Source: Mallotus nudiflorus
Lineage: Eukaryota > Streptophyta > Magnoliopsida > Malpighiales > Euphorbiaceae
Assembly (NCBI GenBank): GCA_947683625.1
Contig: CANTUR010000682.1
Span: 248,001-312,000 of the forward strand
Length of the DNA: 64,000 nucleotides
Direction of reading: 5' to 3'
Each line of letters starts with the position of its first letter. Within the stretch, counting starts at the first letter, position 1. This document shows positions 63,335 through 64,000 of this stretch, one piece after another. Below the pieces are notes generated by a model. The model worked only from the letters and a program-made list of their open reading frames with translations, searched no databases and was not told the DNA's origin. A program made the translations under genes and the position numbers.

Positions 63335-64000
63335 TGTAGGCGGTGGGGTTTAGTGTGCACCCAAGTGTTTGGCGACCATGACATTGTGTGGGCTTGAGGC
63401 CCACTTAGAAATATGATATGGGTCTTAGGCCTATTCAGAGATGGAGTCACCACCCAAATAAAAGCTGGGACACATTGTATAATAACTGGATCCCATAGAG
63501 GTTCCCAGAAGCTATTATCAGAGATTAGGTTCAGAAACTAGGTATGAGCATTTGAATGCTCACCCAACCTTGTGACTGGCCTCCGTTAGTGTTTTGCATT
63601 TTATTACCTTTAGTTATTTAATTATTTCCTCATTTACATTCAAAATTGCACTTGCCTTCATCCACTTTCCAAGTTTTATAGTTAAGTCCAAGTTTGCACA
63701 TTAATCCAATTTCATGCTTTTAAGTCCCACCATTCAATAAAAATAAAATAAGTAATAATTTACAACCATACATTCAAAATCAAATGGGGTAAGGGATTAA
63801 GGATTACAATGCTTTGGGGAAAAATAAAAGAATAATATATAGAAAATAAACCAAACATATACTGAAGGTAAACTAATGATAAATATTTACAAAAGCGAAA
63901 TGCTCTAAAGAGTTATCTAATGAAAATGACTACTTAATGATGGAAATCATCAAGTAATTTCCTGCAATACAGATACAGTTAGTTCCCTTTTTCAAAGCTT
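63335..64000 (-). mobile_element. Tat-like LTR, partial at window edge
   Basis: It starts TGTAGGCGGTGGGGTTTAGTGTGCAC, the reverse complement of a typical LTR end of this family (compare GTGCGCTAAACTCCGCCATCTACA at 20723-20746). It interrupts copia integrase at 63334, where ATTAG (63330-63334) would be one copy of the target duplication. The rest lies beyond the window. Confidence 0.62.

Overview
This window is repeat-dense, strongly AT-rich plant nuclear DNA, most likely from an angiosperm. I found no intact host gene, rRNA gene, tRNA gene or CRISPR array. Every protein similarity I can support belongs to LTR retrotransposons (Ty3/gypsy clades Tekay-like chromovirus, Athila and Tat; Ty1/copia including a Sire-type element) or to a probable endogenous pararetrovirus. 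All coding sequences are decayed by stops, frameshifts or deletions. Lineage names rest on remembered family motifs, not on a search.

Left third. Positions 1-1332 hold the 3' end of a probable endogenous caulimovirid with a promoter-like block. Positions 1333-15491 are a minus-strand Tekay-like element (T1) with very long LTRs (5' LTR 10925-15491, 4567 bp) and a short internal region (8121-10924) carrying RT and integrase remnants. Its truncated 3' LTR (1333-2549 plus 5790-8120) is split by a solo LTR of a related family (2550-5789) with a perfect 5-bp target duplication (CTTCT). Positions 15493-19487 contain a large AT-rich inverted repeat with arms of about 0.85-0.95 kb. Pieces of a Tat-type LTR (17940-18500 and 19960-20746) lie in and beside it. 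A plus-strand Athila remnant follows (20747-24003).

Right two thirds. A minus-strand Tat-lineage element (T2) runs from 24004 to 60693 as a Russian-doll structure. Its gag is interrupted by a deleted Sire-type copia element (33066-39021). Its 5' LTR is interrupted by a plus-strand Tat element (T3, 41188-59080), shown by a perfect GGCCC duplication and by the interrupted LTR resuming on the far side. T3 contains a further diverged Tat LTR with its own 3' region (43470-48544). T3 carries the best pol: RT with YVDD, the extra Tat-type RNase H, and integrase. To the right are a minus-strand copia element (about 60930-63334) and the start of another Tat-like LTR (63335-64000).

The most interesting content is in the 3' regions of the Tat elements. 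Between integrase and 3' LTR, T3 carries, on the opposite strand to its own genes, a multi-exon plant mobile domain (PMD)-like gene. Its C-terminal exon region also survives, antisense, in T2 and in the inner element. The same 3' regions hold element-specific tandem arrays (91-bp, about 60-bp and 120-bp units), several with a short palindrome in every unit, which are plausible seeds of satellite DNA. The T1-type LTRs each carry a GC-rich island ending in a consensus 5' splice site, which suggests a spliced leader.
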